The notes under the pieces are model-generated. The model ran no database searches. It was given only the letters and a program-made list of their open reading frames with translations, and had not been told where the DNA came from. Shown in pieces: positions 34,440 to 43,699 of a stretch of 64,000 nucleotides of DNA (its first letter is position 1; each line of letters opens with the position of its first letter). Origin of the DNA: Gammaproteobacteria bacterium. GTDB taxonomy: Bacteria; Pseudomonadota; Gammaproteobacteria; Ga0077536. The stretch is taken from the NCBI GenBank assembly GCA_021773835.1, contig JAJFJQ010000028.1, positions 62,001 through 126,000 of the forward strand, read 5' to 3'. The translations under genes and the position numbers were made by a program.

Positions 34440-35411
34440 ATGGAATACGTTAATTTAGGTGCGAGCGGGCTCGCGATCTCACGCCTTGGCCTCGGCACAA
34501 TGGGATTCGGCGATCCGGCATGGCGCTCATGGGTTCTACGCGAGGACGCCGCGCGACCAATTTTTGATCGAGCCCTAGAACACGGCATAAATTTTTTCGA
34601 TACCTGTAATTATTACTCAGGTGGCGAAAGCGAAATTCTACTCGGTCGCCTCATCCGCAACGCCGGCGTTGAGCGAGAGTCGATTGTCGTTGCGACAAAA
34701 TTTGGTATGCCCATGAGTGATCACGCAAACGCTCGTGGCTACTCGCGCAAGAACATATTTGCTGCGGTTGATGCGTCGCTACGGCGCCTCGACATGGATT
34801 ACATCGATCTCTATCAAACCCACATTTGGGATCCGGACACTAATCTTGAGGAAATGATGTCGGCACTCGCCGATCTTATTGCCGCTGGCAAAGTCTTATA
34901 CATCGGCGCAACGGATATGCCCGCTTGGCAGTTCGTTAAAGCGAACTGCATTGCCGAAGCGCGGAATGCGCCTCAATTTGTGTCGATGCAAAACCACTAC
35001 AATTTGCTATGGCGCGAGGATGAAAGCGAGCTTTTGCCCTATTGCCATGCAAACGGAATTGGATGGATCCCCTACAGCCCGATGGCTCGCGGCGCGCTCT
35101 GTGGCCGTGAGCGACGTACAGGCGGCGCTAGCGAGCGACTGCGCACGGATGAATACATTGATATCTGGTACGGGCGGGATGCTGATTTGAGTGTTGGATC
35201 GCAAGTCGACCAAATCGCAGCAAAACATAAGGTTCAGCCCGGTCAAGTAGCGCTTGCGTGGGTTTTGGCGAGACATTTGCAGGCCGCGCCGATCATCGGC
35301 ATCGACGACACCGCTCAACTTGACGCCGCCGTCGCCGCACTAACATTGCAGTTAGACGATGATGACGAAAAATCGCTGACCGATAGTTATCTCCCGCGAC
35401 TGCGTGGCTAA
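34440..35411 (+). CDS. Aldo/keto reductase
   Basis: NADPH-dependent aldo-keto reductase of about 323 residues, a TIM barrel. It shows GLGTMGFGD at the start, INFFDTCNYYSGGESE with the catalytic Asp-Tyr pair, VVATKFGMP containing the lysine, YIDLYQTHIWD with the histidine, and the C-terminal VALAWVLARHL cofactor loop. ATG 34440 starts the conserved part; a GTG at 34413 would add nine residues. Of the general voltage-channel-beta-like/YghZ style. It could reduce an aldehyde formed by the nearby flavin or aldehyde enzymes. Confidence 0.9.
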   Translation: MEYVNLGASGLAISRLGLGTMGFGDPAWRSWVLREDAARPIFDRALEHGINFFDTCNYYSGGESEILLGRLIRNAGVERESIVVATKFGMPMSDHANARGYSRKNIFAAVDASLRRLDMDYIDLYQTHIWDPDTNLEEMMSALADLIAAGKVLYIGATDMPAWQFVKANCIAEARNAPQFVSMQNHYNLLWREDESELLPYCHANGIGWIPYSPMARGALCGRERRTGGASERLRTDEYIDIWYGRDADLSVGSQVDQIAAKHKVQPGQVALAWVLARHLQAAPIIGIDDTAQLDAAVAALTLQLDDDDEKSLTDSYLPRLRG

Positions 35412-35483
35412 AGCAGGGAATATGCACGAGCGGGGTCAAATTGTTTATCGCTCGTTGCGGCAATACGTTGGAAGATTAAATTC

Positions 35484-36188
35484 CTAGGCCGTCGCAAGGA
35501 TCTTCAACGCCACTTTAGCAGCGTGTTCGATCTGTCGGCGGCAAGCAGCTTGAGCCGCATCCGGATCGTGTTGCTTAATAGCGCGGAGCATGCGTCGATA
35601 GTTTGCAACTGATTGGCGGGTCCAACTCGGCGTGTGATGCGCCGTGGTTGCAGCGCGCAGATAGCGTACTCGCATACGCAGGCTTTGACTCATCGTCGCT
35701 ACGAGTTCATTACCACAGGTCGCGAAAACGATCGCGTAGTATTCATCGAGCGCCTCGATTACGCCTTGCGGATCTTTGGCTTCAATTGCCTTTTGATAAT
35801 TCTTGATTGCAACGTCGAGTTGTTTTATCTCGTCATTTGACGCGTGCTGCGCACACAAACCGATCGCCAGAGATTCGAGCGCTGCCCTGACCTCGTAGAT
35901 CTCCCGAGCTTCATCCATCGTCACAGACGATACCGCCGGCCCGACATGCGGTGTGATCGTCACCAATCCTTCGGTATCGAGTTGCCGTAGCGCTTCGCGC
36001 ACTGAGGTGCGACTAACTCCGGTGAGATCGCAAAGCTCACGCTCGATCAGGCGCTCACCCGGGCGAAAGTGAAAATCGAGGATCGCCCGGCGCAGTACTT
36101 CAACCGTGCGCTCGCGTAGCGTGCGACCGCCACGCTCGACTTTTAGCGTGAGCTGAGAACGGCGATTAGCGGTTAGCTTTTCGGTCAC
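35484..36188 (-). CDS. GntR-family transcriptional regulator, FadR/FCD type
   Basis: A 234-residue repressor-type regulator: a winged helix-turn-helix (TVEVLRRAILDFHFRPGERLIERELCDLTGVSRTSVREAL shortened over residues 25-65) followed by an all-helical FCD ligand domain with the usual histidines and aspartates. It lies 10 bases downstream of the aldehyde dehydrogenase gene on the same strand, so both are probably cotranscribed and it likely controls that operon, perhaps also the divergent hydrolase/RutA-like unit, in answer to an organic acid. Confidence 0.9.
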   Translation of the reverse strand: MTEKLTANRRSQLTLKVERGGRTLRERTVEVLRRAILDFHFRPGERLIERELCDLTGVSRTSVREALRQLDTEGLVTITPHVGPAVSSVTMDEAREIYEVRAALESLAIGLCAQHASNDEIKQLDVAIKNYQKAIEAKDPQGVIEALDEYYAIVFATCGNELVATMSQSLRMRVRYLRAATTAHHTPSWTRQSVANYRRMLRAIKQHDPDAAQAACRRQIEHAAKVALKILATA

Positions 36189-36198
36189 CGGCGGAAAT

Positions 36199-37683
36199 TC
36201 ACTGCATCACAAAGGGATCGGCGATTGGATCGGGTGATGTATTGATCCACACCGTTTTAGCTTGGGTGTAGTCGTATATCGCATCGAGGCCAGACTCGCG
36301 GCCCCAGCCGCTATCCTTATAGCCACCAAACGGTGCGATAGGAGACACCATGCGGTAGGTATTAACCCAGACGATGCCGGCGCGGATCTGTTTGGTGACG
36401 CGTAAAGCACGGCCGACGTCGGCAGTGAAGACACCGGCGGCGAGTCCAAAGCGACTGTCGTTCGCCGCGCGGATAACCTCGGCCTCATCTTGAAACCTTA
36501 GGACACTGACAACCGGGCCAAACAACTCATTGCGAACGACGTCGAGTCCCTGATGCGGGCAATCGACAATCGTCGGCTCAAAATACCACCCGGAATCGAG
36601 CCCCGCCGGCCGCTGTCCGCCGTGCACAATCGTCGCACCGTTTGCGCTTGCGTCGGCCACCGTCGCGGTGATGTTCTGCAGCTGACCAATAGTGGCCAGC
36701 GGCCCCATCTGACTCGAGTCGTCCAGCGGATCGCCAATGCGGATCTGACGCGCCTTAGCAGCGATGCGCTCGAGCATCTCATCGTGGATCTCCGCGTGAA
36801 GAAACAAACGCGAAGCCGCGACGCAACTTTGACCACTTGCGCTAAAAATGCTGAGTAAGACGCCGTTGGTCGCGCTTTCCAGATCGGCATCGTCGAAAAT
36901 CAGCAGCGGTGATTTTCCGCCGAGTTCAAGCGAAACTTGCGCGAAGTTTTCTGCCGAGTTGCGCACGACCTGTCGTGCGGTATCGGGCCCTCCGGTGAAA
37001 CTGATCCGGTTGACCAACGGGTGCGAGGTCAAGCGCTTGCCACAAGGATCGCCGTGGCCTGTAATGACATTGAACACGCCGGGCGGGAAGTCCGCTTCTG
37101 CAAACACTTTGGCGAACTCAAGCATTGGCGCAGATGCGTGCTCGGAAACCTTGAGGACGATCGTGTTGCCGGCCGCAAGCGCTGGGGCGATTTTTACCGC
37201 GCTCAAAAACAATTGCGAGTTCCAGGGTACGACCGCAGCGACAACTCCGAGCGGTTCACGCAAGGTCATCGTCCACATATCCGGTTTATCGATCGGTAAG
37301 GTGTCGCCGCTGATCTTATCGGCGAGACCAGCGTAATAGTGAAAAAACTCGGCAATGTAATTGGCCTGCCAACGCGTCTCTTTGAACAACTTCCCGGTAT
37401 CTATCGTCTCGATCCGACCGAGAGATTCCGAGTGCTGGTCCAACAAATCGGCAAGCCGGCGTAGGCAGCGACCACGCTCCGTAGCCGTCATCTGTGCCCA
37501 CGGACCCTCGGTAAACGCTACATGGGCGGCGGTAACCGCGCGATCAACGTCTGCGGTATCGGCCTCCGGTATCGTAGCCCAAGGCGCTGCGATGGCCGGG
37601 TTGAGGCTTTCGAAAGTGCGCCCACCGCTGGCGTCGACCCATTTGCCGTCTATATACATTTGGTACTTTTGCAAATCTGCCAT
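36199..37683 (-). CDS. Aldehyde dehydrogenase (NAD(P)-dependent)
   Basis: A standard 494-residue ALDH oxidising an aldehyde to an acid. Motifs: PWNSQLF, the cofactor turn SFTGGPDTARQV, catalytic glutamate in LELGGKSPLL, and the cysteine in FSASGQSCVAASR. The start ATG 37683 is preceded by TGGAG; upstream codons to 37701 are not needed. It is divergent from the hydrolase/RutA-like cluster and followed by its GntR/FCD regulator gene. The substrate is probably an aliphatic or aromatic aldehyde from the surrounding pathways. Confidence 0.93.
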   Translation of the reverse strand: MADLQKYQMYIDGKWVDASGGRTFESLNPAIAAPWATIPEADTADVDRAVTAAHVAFTEGPWAQMTATERGRCLRRLADLLDQHSESLGRIETIDTGKLFKETRWQANYIAEFFHYYAGLADKISGDTLPIDKPDMWTMTLREPLGVVAAVVPWNSQLFLSAVKIAPALAAGNTIVLKVSEHASAPMLEFAKVFAEADFPPGVFNVITGHGDPCGKRLTSHPLVNRISFTGGPDTARQVVRNSAENFAQVSLELGGKSPLLIFDDADLESATNGVLLSIFSASGQSCVAASRLFLHAEIHDEMLERIAAKARQIRIGDPLDDSSQMGPLATIGQLQNITATVADASANGATIVHGGQRPAGLDSGWYFEPTIVDCPHQGLDVVRNELFGPVVSVLRFQDEAEVIRAANDSRFGLAAGVFTADVGRALRVTKQIRAGIVWVNTYRMVSPIAPFGGYKDSGWGRESGLDAIYDYTQAKTVWINTSPDPIADPFVMQ

Positions 37684-37822
37684 GCCAATCTCCAGATACA
37701 TCTGTCCGCCGCGATATTTGCAGGATGGTTCTACGTCGTCGAAACCCGCATTGGTCTACGCAAAACCGATACCTGCATGATTAGTCTACACTAGCGCTGT
37801 TGACGCAGGCGCCGACTAACGA

Positions 37823-38695
37823 TTGATCTTGACGCCGGCAATCGAGGTAGATCATGCAAGCTTTGGCTCATCCGTGATGACACCAGATGGCACTTGGTAT
37901 GTCGTCGAAGGTGTGGCGAATTCAACGATACCCATCGTGTTGATTCATGGGGTTGGACTGGATCACTCCATGTTCGATGAGCAGGCTCTGTTGCTGAAAT
38001 CGAATCATCAGGTAATTCGCTATGACTTATTTGGGCATGGGCGCACGCCAGCGCTAACGAAGCAGGTATCGCTGTACGATTTTCGTGATCAACTGTTACT
38101 GTTACTTGACCACTTGCAGATTGAAAAGGCTTTCATAGTCGGCTTTTCGCTCGGTGGCATCGTTGCCCAACGTTTTGTCGCCGATCACGGACATCGTGTG
38201 GGTGGGATCGTCTTCATTAATACTTTTTATTGCCGAACAGAAGACGAGCTCGCCGGCGTGCGCGCGCGTTTGCGCATCACTGAAGAAATTGGACTCGAAG
38301 GAATAGTCGAACAGGCGATCGAACGTTGGTTCGATCCAAGTTTTCAGTCGCAACAACCAAAAACCGTTGCCAACATTCGCAGGATTTTGAGTAACAACGA
38401 TCGTCGTGGGTACACCGACGCCTACCGCGTATTCGCGGAGGCGGAAATCCACAATGGTGCGGCTTTACGCGGGGTGGACTGCCCTGCTCTGGTGATCACA
38501 GGATCCGAAGACCCCGGAGCGACCCCAACGATTGCCCAAAGAATGGTTGATGATCTTGGTAATGCACAATTGATTGTGCTCGACGGATGCCGACATATGA
38601 CCACGATCGAAGCATCTGCGTCGGTTTGTGCCGCAATGACAGCGTTTTTTGCTGATCTAGCGCAAAATGCCGACAAAGTACCGGAACAACGATAG
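37823..38695 (+). CDS. Alpha/beta-hydrolase (enol-lactonase/RutD-like)
   Basis: Alpha/beta-hydrolase fold protein of 270-290 residues. The oxyanion motif is LIHGVGLDHSMFD, the nucleophile serine is in VGFSLGGIVAQRF, the acid Asp in ITGSEDPG and the histidine in DGCRHMTTIE. No ATG lies near the start of the frame: TTG at 37823 or 37829 and ATG at 37877 (MTPDGTWYVV) are candidates and none has a clear ribosome binding site. It is the first gene of a unit containing a RutA-like monooxygenase; in the rut pathway the RutD hydrolase acts on the ring-opening product, so a similar job is conceivable. Confidence 0.85.
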   Translation: MILTPAIEVDHASFGSSVMTPDGTWYVVEGVANSTIPIVLIHGVGLDHSMFDEQALLLKSNHQVIRYDLFGHGRTPALTKQVSLYDFRDQLLLLLDHLQIEKAFIVGFSLGGIVAQRFVADHGHRVGGIVFINTFYCRTEDELAGVRARLRITEEIGLEGIVEQAIERWFDPSFQSQQPKTVANIRRILSNNDRRGYTDAYRVFAEAEIHNGAALRGVDCPALVITGSEDPGATPTIAQRMVDDLGNAQLIVLDGCRHMTTIEASASVCAAMTAFFADLAQNADKVPEQR

Positions 38696-38799
38696 TCTCA
38701 ATCCAACTACAGAAACGCATCAACAATGCGTTGATCTTAGTCGGCCGATCGGATTAATTTGACCGACCAGCTTTAGGTTTCACGCGATCAGGAGTAGCT

Positions 38800-39870
38800 A
38801 TGAAATTTGGCGTTTTCCTCCCCAATGGTAGTAACGGTTACATCCTCTCCGCCGGCAGCCCGGTGTACACGCCGACCTTCGAGCACAATAAGGCCATTTC
38901 AATTGAGGCTGAAAATCAAGGGCTCGATTTCGTATTATCGATGATGAAATTTCGTGGCTTCGGCGGCGAAACTGGTTTCTGGGATGCGTGCTTGGAGTCG
39001 TTTACCTTAATGGCTGGACTCGCCGGGGTAACCAACAGGATAGAACTGTTTCCGTCGATCGCCTTACTCAGCCAACATCCGGCGGTGACAGCACGCATGG
39101 TCGCGACTATCGATGACATTAGCGATGGTCGTTGCGGTTTGAATATCGTCACCGGCTGGAACGCCCCAGAATATAAACAAATGAACCTGTGGCCGGGGGA
39201 TTCGCACTACGAACGTCGCTATGAATACGCCGCCGAATACCTACAGATTCTCAAGACACTGTGGCGTGACGGTCGCTGTACCCACAAGGGAGAATTTTTC
39301 AATCTCGATGATTGCGCTATGTACCCAACACCGAGCCGCGAGATCCCGATCGTATGTGCTGGACAGTCGCCGACAGGGAAACAATTTGTTGCTAACTCGG
39401 GCGACTATCAATTCGTGACCGGCCCCAAAACGAAAGTAAAACCAGGGGTCGCTGACATCAAACAACGCGCCGAGGACGCAGGCCGAGATGTCGGGGTGTT
39501 CGCGTTGATGCAAATGGTCATCGCCGATACGGATGACGAAGCGGTACGCATCACTGAGGACATTGTTCGGCGCGCGGACATTGGTGCCATCACAAATATG
39601 GTTGCGAGTGCGAACATGGACACGAACAGAGAAGGCACCAGCGATGCCATTAAAGGCGCACTCGAAGAAAGCGTTGAAGAAGGGAACATGGTATTCATGG
39701 CGGTACCAGTGATCCTTGGCTCGCCCGAAACGCTTGCACGCCAGATTGACAAAATAGCTGCCGATACCGGCATCGACGGCATATGCTTCAGCTGGCCGGA
39801 CTTCGTGCCCAACATTAAACAGTTTGGCGAGGAAGTTATCCCGAGACTGCAGTGTGTGAAAGCGGCCTGA
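38800..39870 (+). CDS. RutA-like flavin monooxygenase (LLM class)
   Basis: A 356-residue LLM enzyme clearly of the RutA branch: GVFLPNGSNGYILS, SPVYTPTFEHNK, LNIVTGWNAPEYKQM, and IVCAGQSPTGKQF correspond closely to pyrimidine monooxygenase. RutA opens the uracil ring oxidatively with FMN. CAGGAG precedes the ATG. The rutB, rutC, rutF and rutG genes are not in the window, while a PuuE-like deacetylase, a cyclase-family hydrolase and an SDR follow, so the substrate is likely another cyclic amide or N-heterocycle rather than uracil. The flavin reductase must be encoded elsewhere. Confidence 0.88.
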   Translation: MKFGVFLPNGSNGYILSAGSPVYTPTFEHNKAISIEAENQGLDFVLSMMKFRGFGGETGFWDACLESFTLMAGLAGVTNRIELFPSIALLSQHPAVTARMVATIDDISDGRCGLNIVTGWNAPEYKQMNLWPGDSHYERRYEYAAEYLQILKTLWRDGRCTHKGEFFNLDDCAMYPTPSREIPIVCAGQSPTGKQFVANSGDYQFVTGPKTKVKPGVADIKQRAEDAGRDVGVFALMQMVIADTDDEAVRITEDIVRRADIGAITNMVASANMDTNREGTSDAIKGALEESVEEGNMVFMAVPVILGSPETLARQIDKIAADTGIDGICFSWPDFVPNIKQFGEEVIPRLQCVKAA

Positions 39871-39918
39871 ATCCCCTTCCGCTTAGCTCACCGGCAGACC
39901 ATAACCAGGAAAAAGATT

Positions 39919-40836
39919 ATGCCTGACCTTACTCAGACAAAACATTATGACTTTGAACCGATTATCGATCGTGCACCGCTCGAGCTACCCGACGGCCAAC
40001 GGGTTGCCGTTCTACCATTCATAAATATCGAACATTTTCCGGCGGCCATCGCCGGAACCGCGTTGGCTCCGGCAACTACCGGCTTAACCCCGGACCCGCT
40101 GAATTACGGCTGGCGCGATTATGGTATGCGGGTAGGACTTTGGCGAATGATGGAGACGCTGGACGCTTGCAAAATGCGCGCAACCGTCTGCTTGAATAGC
40201 GAAGTCATACGAGAGTACCCCCGAATCATAGAGGAAGGCGAGAAGCGGGATTGGGCGTGGATGGGTCACGGCGTCAATAACGCGCCGTCGAACCTGATTT
40301 GCAACTCGCGCAACGACGACGGCAGTGTGAATTACTTAGACGAGGCGGATGAACGATCGATATTGGAAGAAACCGTGACATCGATGCAAGCAGCGCTCGG
40401 TCGCAACGTCAAAGGCTGGTTGTCACCGTATCTCACCCACACGGACAACACACCTCGGCTGCTGGAGGAACTCGGGGTTGAGTATCTATGTGATTATACG
40501 GCTGACGATCACCCCTTCCGATTTAACACGCCGCAAAACAATCTGATTTCGGTGCCGTATACGCTCGAACTCAATGACTTCCCGGCCTTCTTGAACGTCG
40601 GGGTTTCGGCCAAGGATTTTGGCGACATGATCATCGATCAGTTTGATGTTCTCTATGAAGAAGGTGCCACTAATGCCAGGTGTATGCCGATATGTCTCCA
40701 CACATTCATCGTCGGACAACCGAATAAGGCTAAACACATCCGACGCGCGTTCGAGTACATCGCCGCTCATGATGGCGTGTGGATGGCAACCGGCGATGAG
40801 CTTAACGACTGGTATCGATCCGCGTATATGCAGTGA
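39919..40836 (+). CDS. Polysaccharide-deacetylase-fold hydrolase, PuuE-like
   Basis: A 305-residue NodB-homology (CE4-like) barrel protein of the PuuE/peptidoglycan-deacetylase side. Elements: LPDGQRVAVLPFINIEHF, DYGMRVGLWRMME, VCLNSEVIREYP, GHGVNNAP, KGWLSPYLTHTDNTPRLLEELG, DVLYEEGATNARCM, CLHTFIVGQP. Members such as PuuE hydrolyse a cyclic amide (allantoin) without metal; this and the RutA-like neighbour suggest opening of a heterocycle. Cytosolic, no signal peptide. AACCAGGAAAA precedes the ATG. Confidence 0.85.
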   Translation: MPDLTQTKHYDFEPIIDRAPLELPDGQRVAVLPFINIEHFPAAIAGTALAPATTGLTPDPLNYGWRDYGMRVGLWRMMETLDACKMRATVCLNSEVIREYPRIIEEGEKRDWAWMGHGVNNAPSNLICNSRNDDGSVNYLDEADERSILEETVTSMQAALGRNVKGWLSPYLTHTDNTPRLLEELGVEYLCDYTADDHPFRFNTPQNNLISVPYTLELNDFPAFLNVGVSAKDFGDMIIDQFDVLYEEGATNARCMPICLHTFIVGQPNKAKHIRRAFEYIAAHDGVWMATGDELNDWYRSAYMQ

Positions 40837-41003
40837 GATTGCTGTCAATGAATACCTCCCCTACAGCAGTCGAGGTAGCTTTCAAACGGCGTCTGGTGAC
40901 AAGCAATGGTCGGATGCGATCGATTCAGGTTGATCCAAATCACGCTCTATCGCTACCATGCTTGACGATTCGTGAAAGCCTAAATTCTCCGGAGAACTAA
41001 CCA

Positions 41004-41984
41004 ATGAAACGCTTTACGTTTTTACCTATCACTTTGGCCTTGATTTGGACTTTAAACACATACGCCGAGGATTGGCATACCTCTAAGTGGGGCAAAGATG
41101 ACACGCTTGGGTCAATAAACCTTATAACGTCTGAGAGCATCGTAGCGGCAAGCAAACTGGTTAAAACGGGCAAGCGCTATGCTTTGGGACAGATTACGAG
41201 CCGCGAAACGCCCGCGTTTGGTACCCGAATGTTTGAATTGTTTGCGGTGTCTCACGGCGGTGTGTTCGATGGTAGCGGCGAACCCTACAAGAATAATCGG
41301 ATGACGACGAACGATGATTGGGCACTGGTATGGTTCGGCGTCGGTTCACAAATCGACGGACTCGGCCATATCGGTATCGACCACGTCTACTACAACGGTA
41401 ATCACGTTAAAGATTTCTTCTCTTCCGGAGGCGTGAAGAAGCTCGGCATACAAGACATTCCGCCGATTGTGGCACGCGGCGTCGTACTGGACATCGTCGC
41501 CTACTTTAAGGAAAAGGACCCAAGTAAGGTCATTACGATCAATGGCCTTGAGATGCTTAAGGGCGGCACAGCGATCAATCAAGCTGAAATCGACGGTGCG
41601 CTAATGCGCCAAGGTATTAGCATTAAGAGCGGTGATGTCGTGCTGTTACACACGGGTTACATGGAAATGGCAGATGAGGACAAGGCGCTCTATATGAAAA
41701 CGATCCCAGGCTTGGGAGTGGGTGGCGCGCTCTACCTCGCGAGCTTTGATCCCGTCGCCGTCGGTGCCGATACGTTCGCGGTTGAAGTGATCCCATTCGA
41801 GAATAAAGACAATGCCTTTGAAGTGCATTTAGAGCTGATCCCGAAGCGCGGCATCTATATCCTCGAAAATATGGTGACGCGAGAACTCGTAGCTGATAAG
41901 GCGTGGGAGTTTATGTTTGTACTGGGGCAGGCACGGATGCAAGGTGCGGTACAAATGATCGTCAACCCCGTCGCGATCCGTTAA
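41004..41984 (+). CDS. Exported cyclase-family hydrolase (kynurenine-formamidase-like)
   Basis: A 326-residue protein with a Sec signal peptide (PITLALIWTLNTYA, cut near AED) and a cyclase-family fold, the metal-dependent amidase/formamidase group. Here the metal motif is in GVGSQIDGLGHIGIDH, the form used by the subfamily without the canonical HxGTHxD, followed by GDVVLLHTGY. The signal peptide places it in the periplasm, in contrast to its cytosolic neighbours. A CTCCGGAG stretch lies before the ATG. It may hydrolyse a formamide or cyclic amide before or after import. Confidence 0.85.
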   Translation: MKRFTFLPITLALIWTLNTYAEDWHTSKWGKDDTLGSINLITSESIVAASKLVKTGKRYALGQITSRETPAFGTRMFELFAVSHGGVFDGSGEPYKNNRMTTNDDWALVWFGVGSQIDGLGHIGIDHVYYNGNHVKDFFSSGGVKKLGIQDIPPIVARGVVLDIVAYFKEKDPSKVITINGLEMLKGGTAINQAEIDGALMRQGISIKSGDVVLLHTGYMEMADEDKALYMKTIPGLGVGGALYLASFDPVAVGADTFAVEVIPFENKDNAFEVHLELIPKRGIYILENMVTRELVADKAWEFMFVLGQARMQGAVQMIVNPVAIR

Positions 41985-41994
41985 ATAACACGCC

Positions 41995-42789
41995 GTGGCA
42001 CGCCTCGCCGGCAAAATCGCCATTGTGGTCGGCGCCGGCCAGACTCCAGGGGCGACTATTGGAAACGGCCGCGCAACTGCGATCCGTTTCGCCGAGGAAG
42101 GTGCGCGCGTTCTATTAGTCGATCGCGACCTTGAATCCGCTGAACAAACGTTGACGATGATCAACGAACGCGGCGGCGACGGCAGTTGCCTTAAAGCCGA
42201 TGTCACCGATGAGGCACAATGCCGTGCGATCGCCGAGACCTGTGTCGAGCGCTATGGACGCATCGATGTGCTGCATAACAATGTCGGTATTGGTCTCAAC
42301 GATAGCGGTCCTACGAAAATCACCGAAGCGGTATGGGATCAGATCTTCGACGTGAATCTGAAAGGAATCATGTTTATCTGTAAACACACGCTGCCGGTTA
42401 TGCGCAAACAAGGCAGCGGCAATATCATCAACATTTCCTCTATCGCCGCGATCTGTGAGATGGGATTGGTCAGTTATAAGGCATCGAAGGCCGCGCTCAA
42501 TGCGTATACGCACACCTTGGCAACGGGTGGTGCGAAGTTTGGTATCCGCGCGAACGTGATAATGCCTGGATTGATGAATACGCCGATGGCGATCGAGGGC
42601 TATGTTGAAGCGGGCCACGATCGTGAAACGCTGATTGAAAAACGTAATGCCAGTGTCCCGCTTTTAGGAGAAATGGGAACCGCCTGGGATGTCGCTAACG
42701 CGGCATTGTTTCTCGCCTCAGACGAAGCGAAATTTATTACCGGGGTATGTCTACCTGTCGACGGCGGACAATCCGCTTTGATCGGTTAA
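41995..42789 (+). CDS. SDR-family oxidoreductase (FabG-like)
   Basis: Classical NAD(P)-dependent SDR of 264 residues. Cofactor motif VVGAGQTPGATIGNGRA is longer than usual between the glycines; NNVG, the catalytic ISS in NIINISSIA and the YKASKAAL active site are present, then LMNTPM. The start is GTG at 41995, ten bases after the cyclase-family gene. It is the last gene of the hydrolase/RutA-like/PuuE-like unit and convergent with a dioxygenase gene. It probably oxidises a hydroxy intermediate of the same route. Confidence 0.9.
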   Translation: MARLAGKIAIVVGAGQTPGATIGNGRATAIRFAEEGARVLLVDRDLESAEQTLTMINERGGDGSCLKADVTDEAQCRAIAETCVERYGRIDVLHNNVGIGLNDSGPTKITEAVWDQIFDVNLKGIMFICKHTLPVMRKQGSGNIINISSIAAICEMGLVSYKASKAALNAYTHTLATGGAKFGIRANVIMPGLMNTPMAIEGYVEAGHDRETLIEKRNASVPLLGEMGTAWDVANAALFLASDEAKFITGVCLPVDGGQSALIG

Positions 42790-42794
42790 TCGAT

Positions 42795-43649
42795 TTAGGC
42801 ATTAAGCGCGGACTCTGTTGCCGGATCACCTTTGATCCGCGTATGCATCATGACCCGTTCCTCACGATGGTCGTAGGGTCGCGCTCGGTGTAACACGCAA
42901 CGGTTGTCCCACACGGCGATGTCGCCTGGCGCCCAGTTGTGCATAAACGTGCGCGGTGGCTGACAAGTAAATGACATCAGCTCACTCAGCAGTTTCTCCG
43001 CCGCATCGTCGTCCATCCCAGGGATTTGTCCAGCATGGCGGCCAATATAGAGCGCCGGCCGCGCGGTTTCAGGGTGTACCTTCACCAGCGGGCGGAGCGG
43101 CGGTTCGCCTTCGAAAAATCCATAACCCTCTCCGACCGCGACTTCGTGCCCAAGCTTCGCCTGAGAATAAAAATAGGAATGGTAGGCAGTAAGATCCCGC
43201 AGGCGGTCTTGCATTGCTTGATCGAGAGCATCATAGGCCGCGCGTGGATCTGCCCATTCCGTGTGTCCGCCACTAGACGGCACGACGTGTGCCGACAGCA
43301 CAGATGCTTTCGCCGATAGCGGCATGTACGAACTATCCGTATGCCAACCCTCATTGCCAGCTAAGAGTTTCATTCGAAAGCTATCGTCGTCCAATAGCGC
43401 GCCGTCCTCACCTTTATTGGTCAACGCAATAGTTGGCATATTTTCATTTAAGATCTCAATCTCACCAAAACGTTTGGCAAAAGCGAGTTGTGCTCGTGCC
43501 GACAAGGCCTGTGCCGGAAAGATCAACAACGCATATTCGTTAAAAGCATCTTTAATCTCGATCCAGGTCGCGTCGTCGAGCGCGGCAAGGTCGACATCGG
43601 TGATCGTCGCACCAAGCGTCGCGCCAGTTGGTTGAATCGTGAGCGCCAT
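42795..43649 (-). CDS. TauD/TfdA-family 2-oxoglutarate-dependent dioxygenase
   Basis: Fe(II)/2-oxoglutarate dioxygenase of 284 residues. The iron site is His and Asp in EGWHTDSSY with a distal His in CVLHRARPYDHRE, and the downstream arginine for 2-oxoglutarate is in this last stretch (EERVMMHTRIKG). Homologues release sulfite from taurine or cleave the ether of chlorophenoxyacetates; the substrate here is unknown. It precedes an EamA exporter gene in the opposite direction of the SDR unit; a pair with 50 bases between them may be cotranscribed. Confidence 0.9.
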   Translation of the reverse strand: MALTIQPTGATLGATITDVDLAALDDATWIEIKDAFNEYALLIFPAQALSARAQLAFAKRFGEIEILNENMPTIALTNKGEDGALLDDDSFRMKLLAGNEGWHTDSSYMPLSAKASVLSAHVVPSSGGHTEWADPRAAYDALDQAMQDRLRDLTAYHSYFYSQAKLGHEVAVGEGYGFFEGEPPLRPLVKVHPETARPALYIGRHAGQIPGMDDDAAEKLLSELMSFTCQPPRTFMHNWAPGDIAVWDNRCVLHRARPYDHREERVMMHTRIKGDPATESALNA

Positions 43650-43699
43650 CTCTATGTTTCCTCGAATTCGGGTTCTGTGACACAGAACCTACCCCCACA

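Noticed and set aside
37823-42789. Annotation as a rut uracil-degradation operon
   Set aside because: Only a RutA-like gene and a generic alpha/beta hydrolase are present; rutB, rutC, rutE, rutF and rutG are missing.
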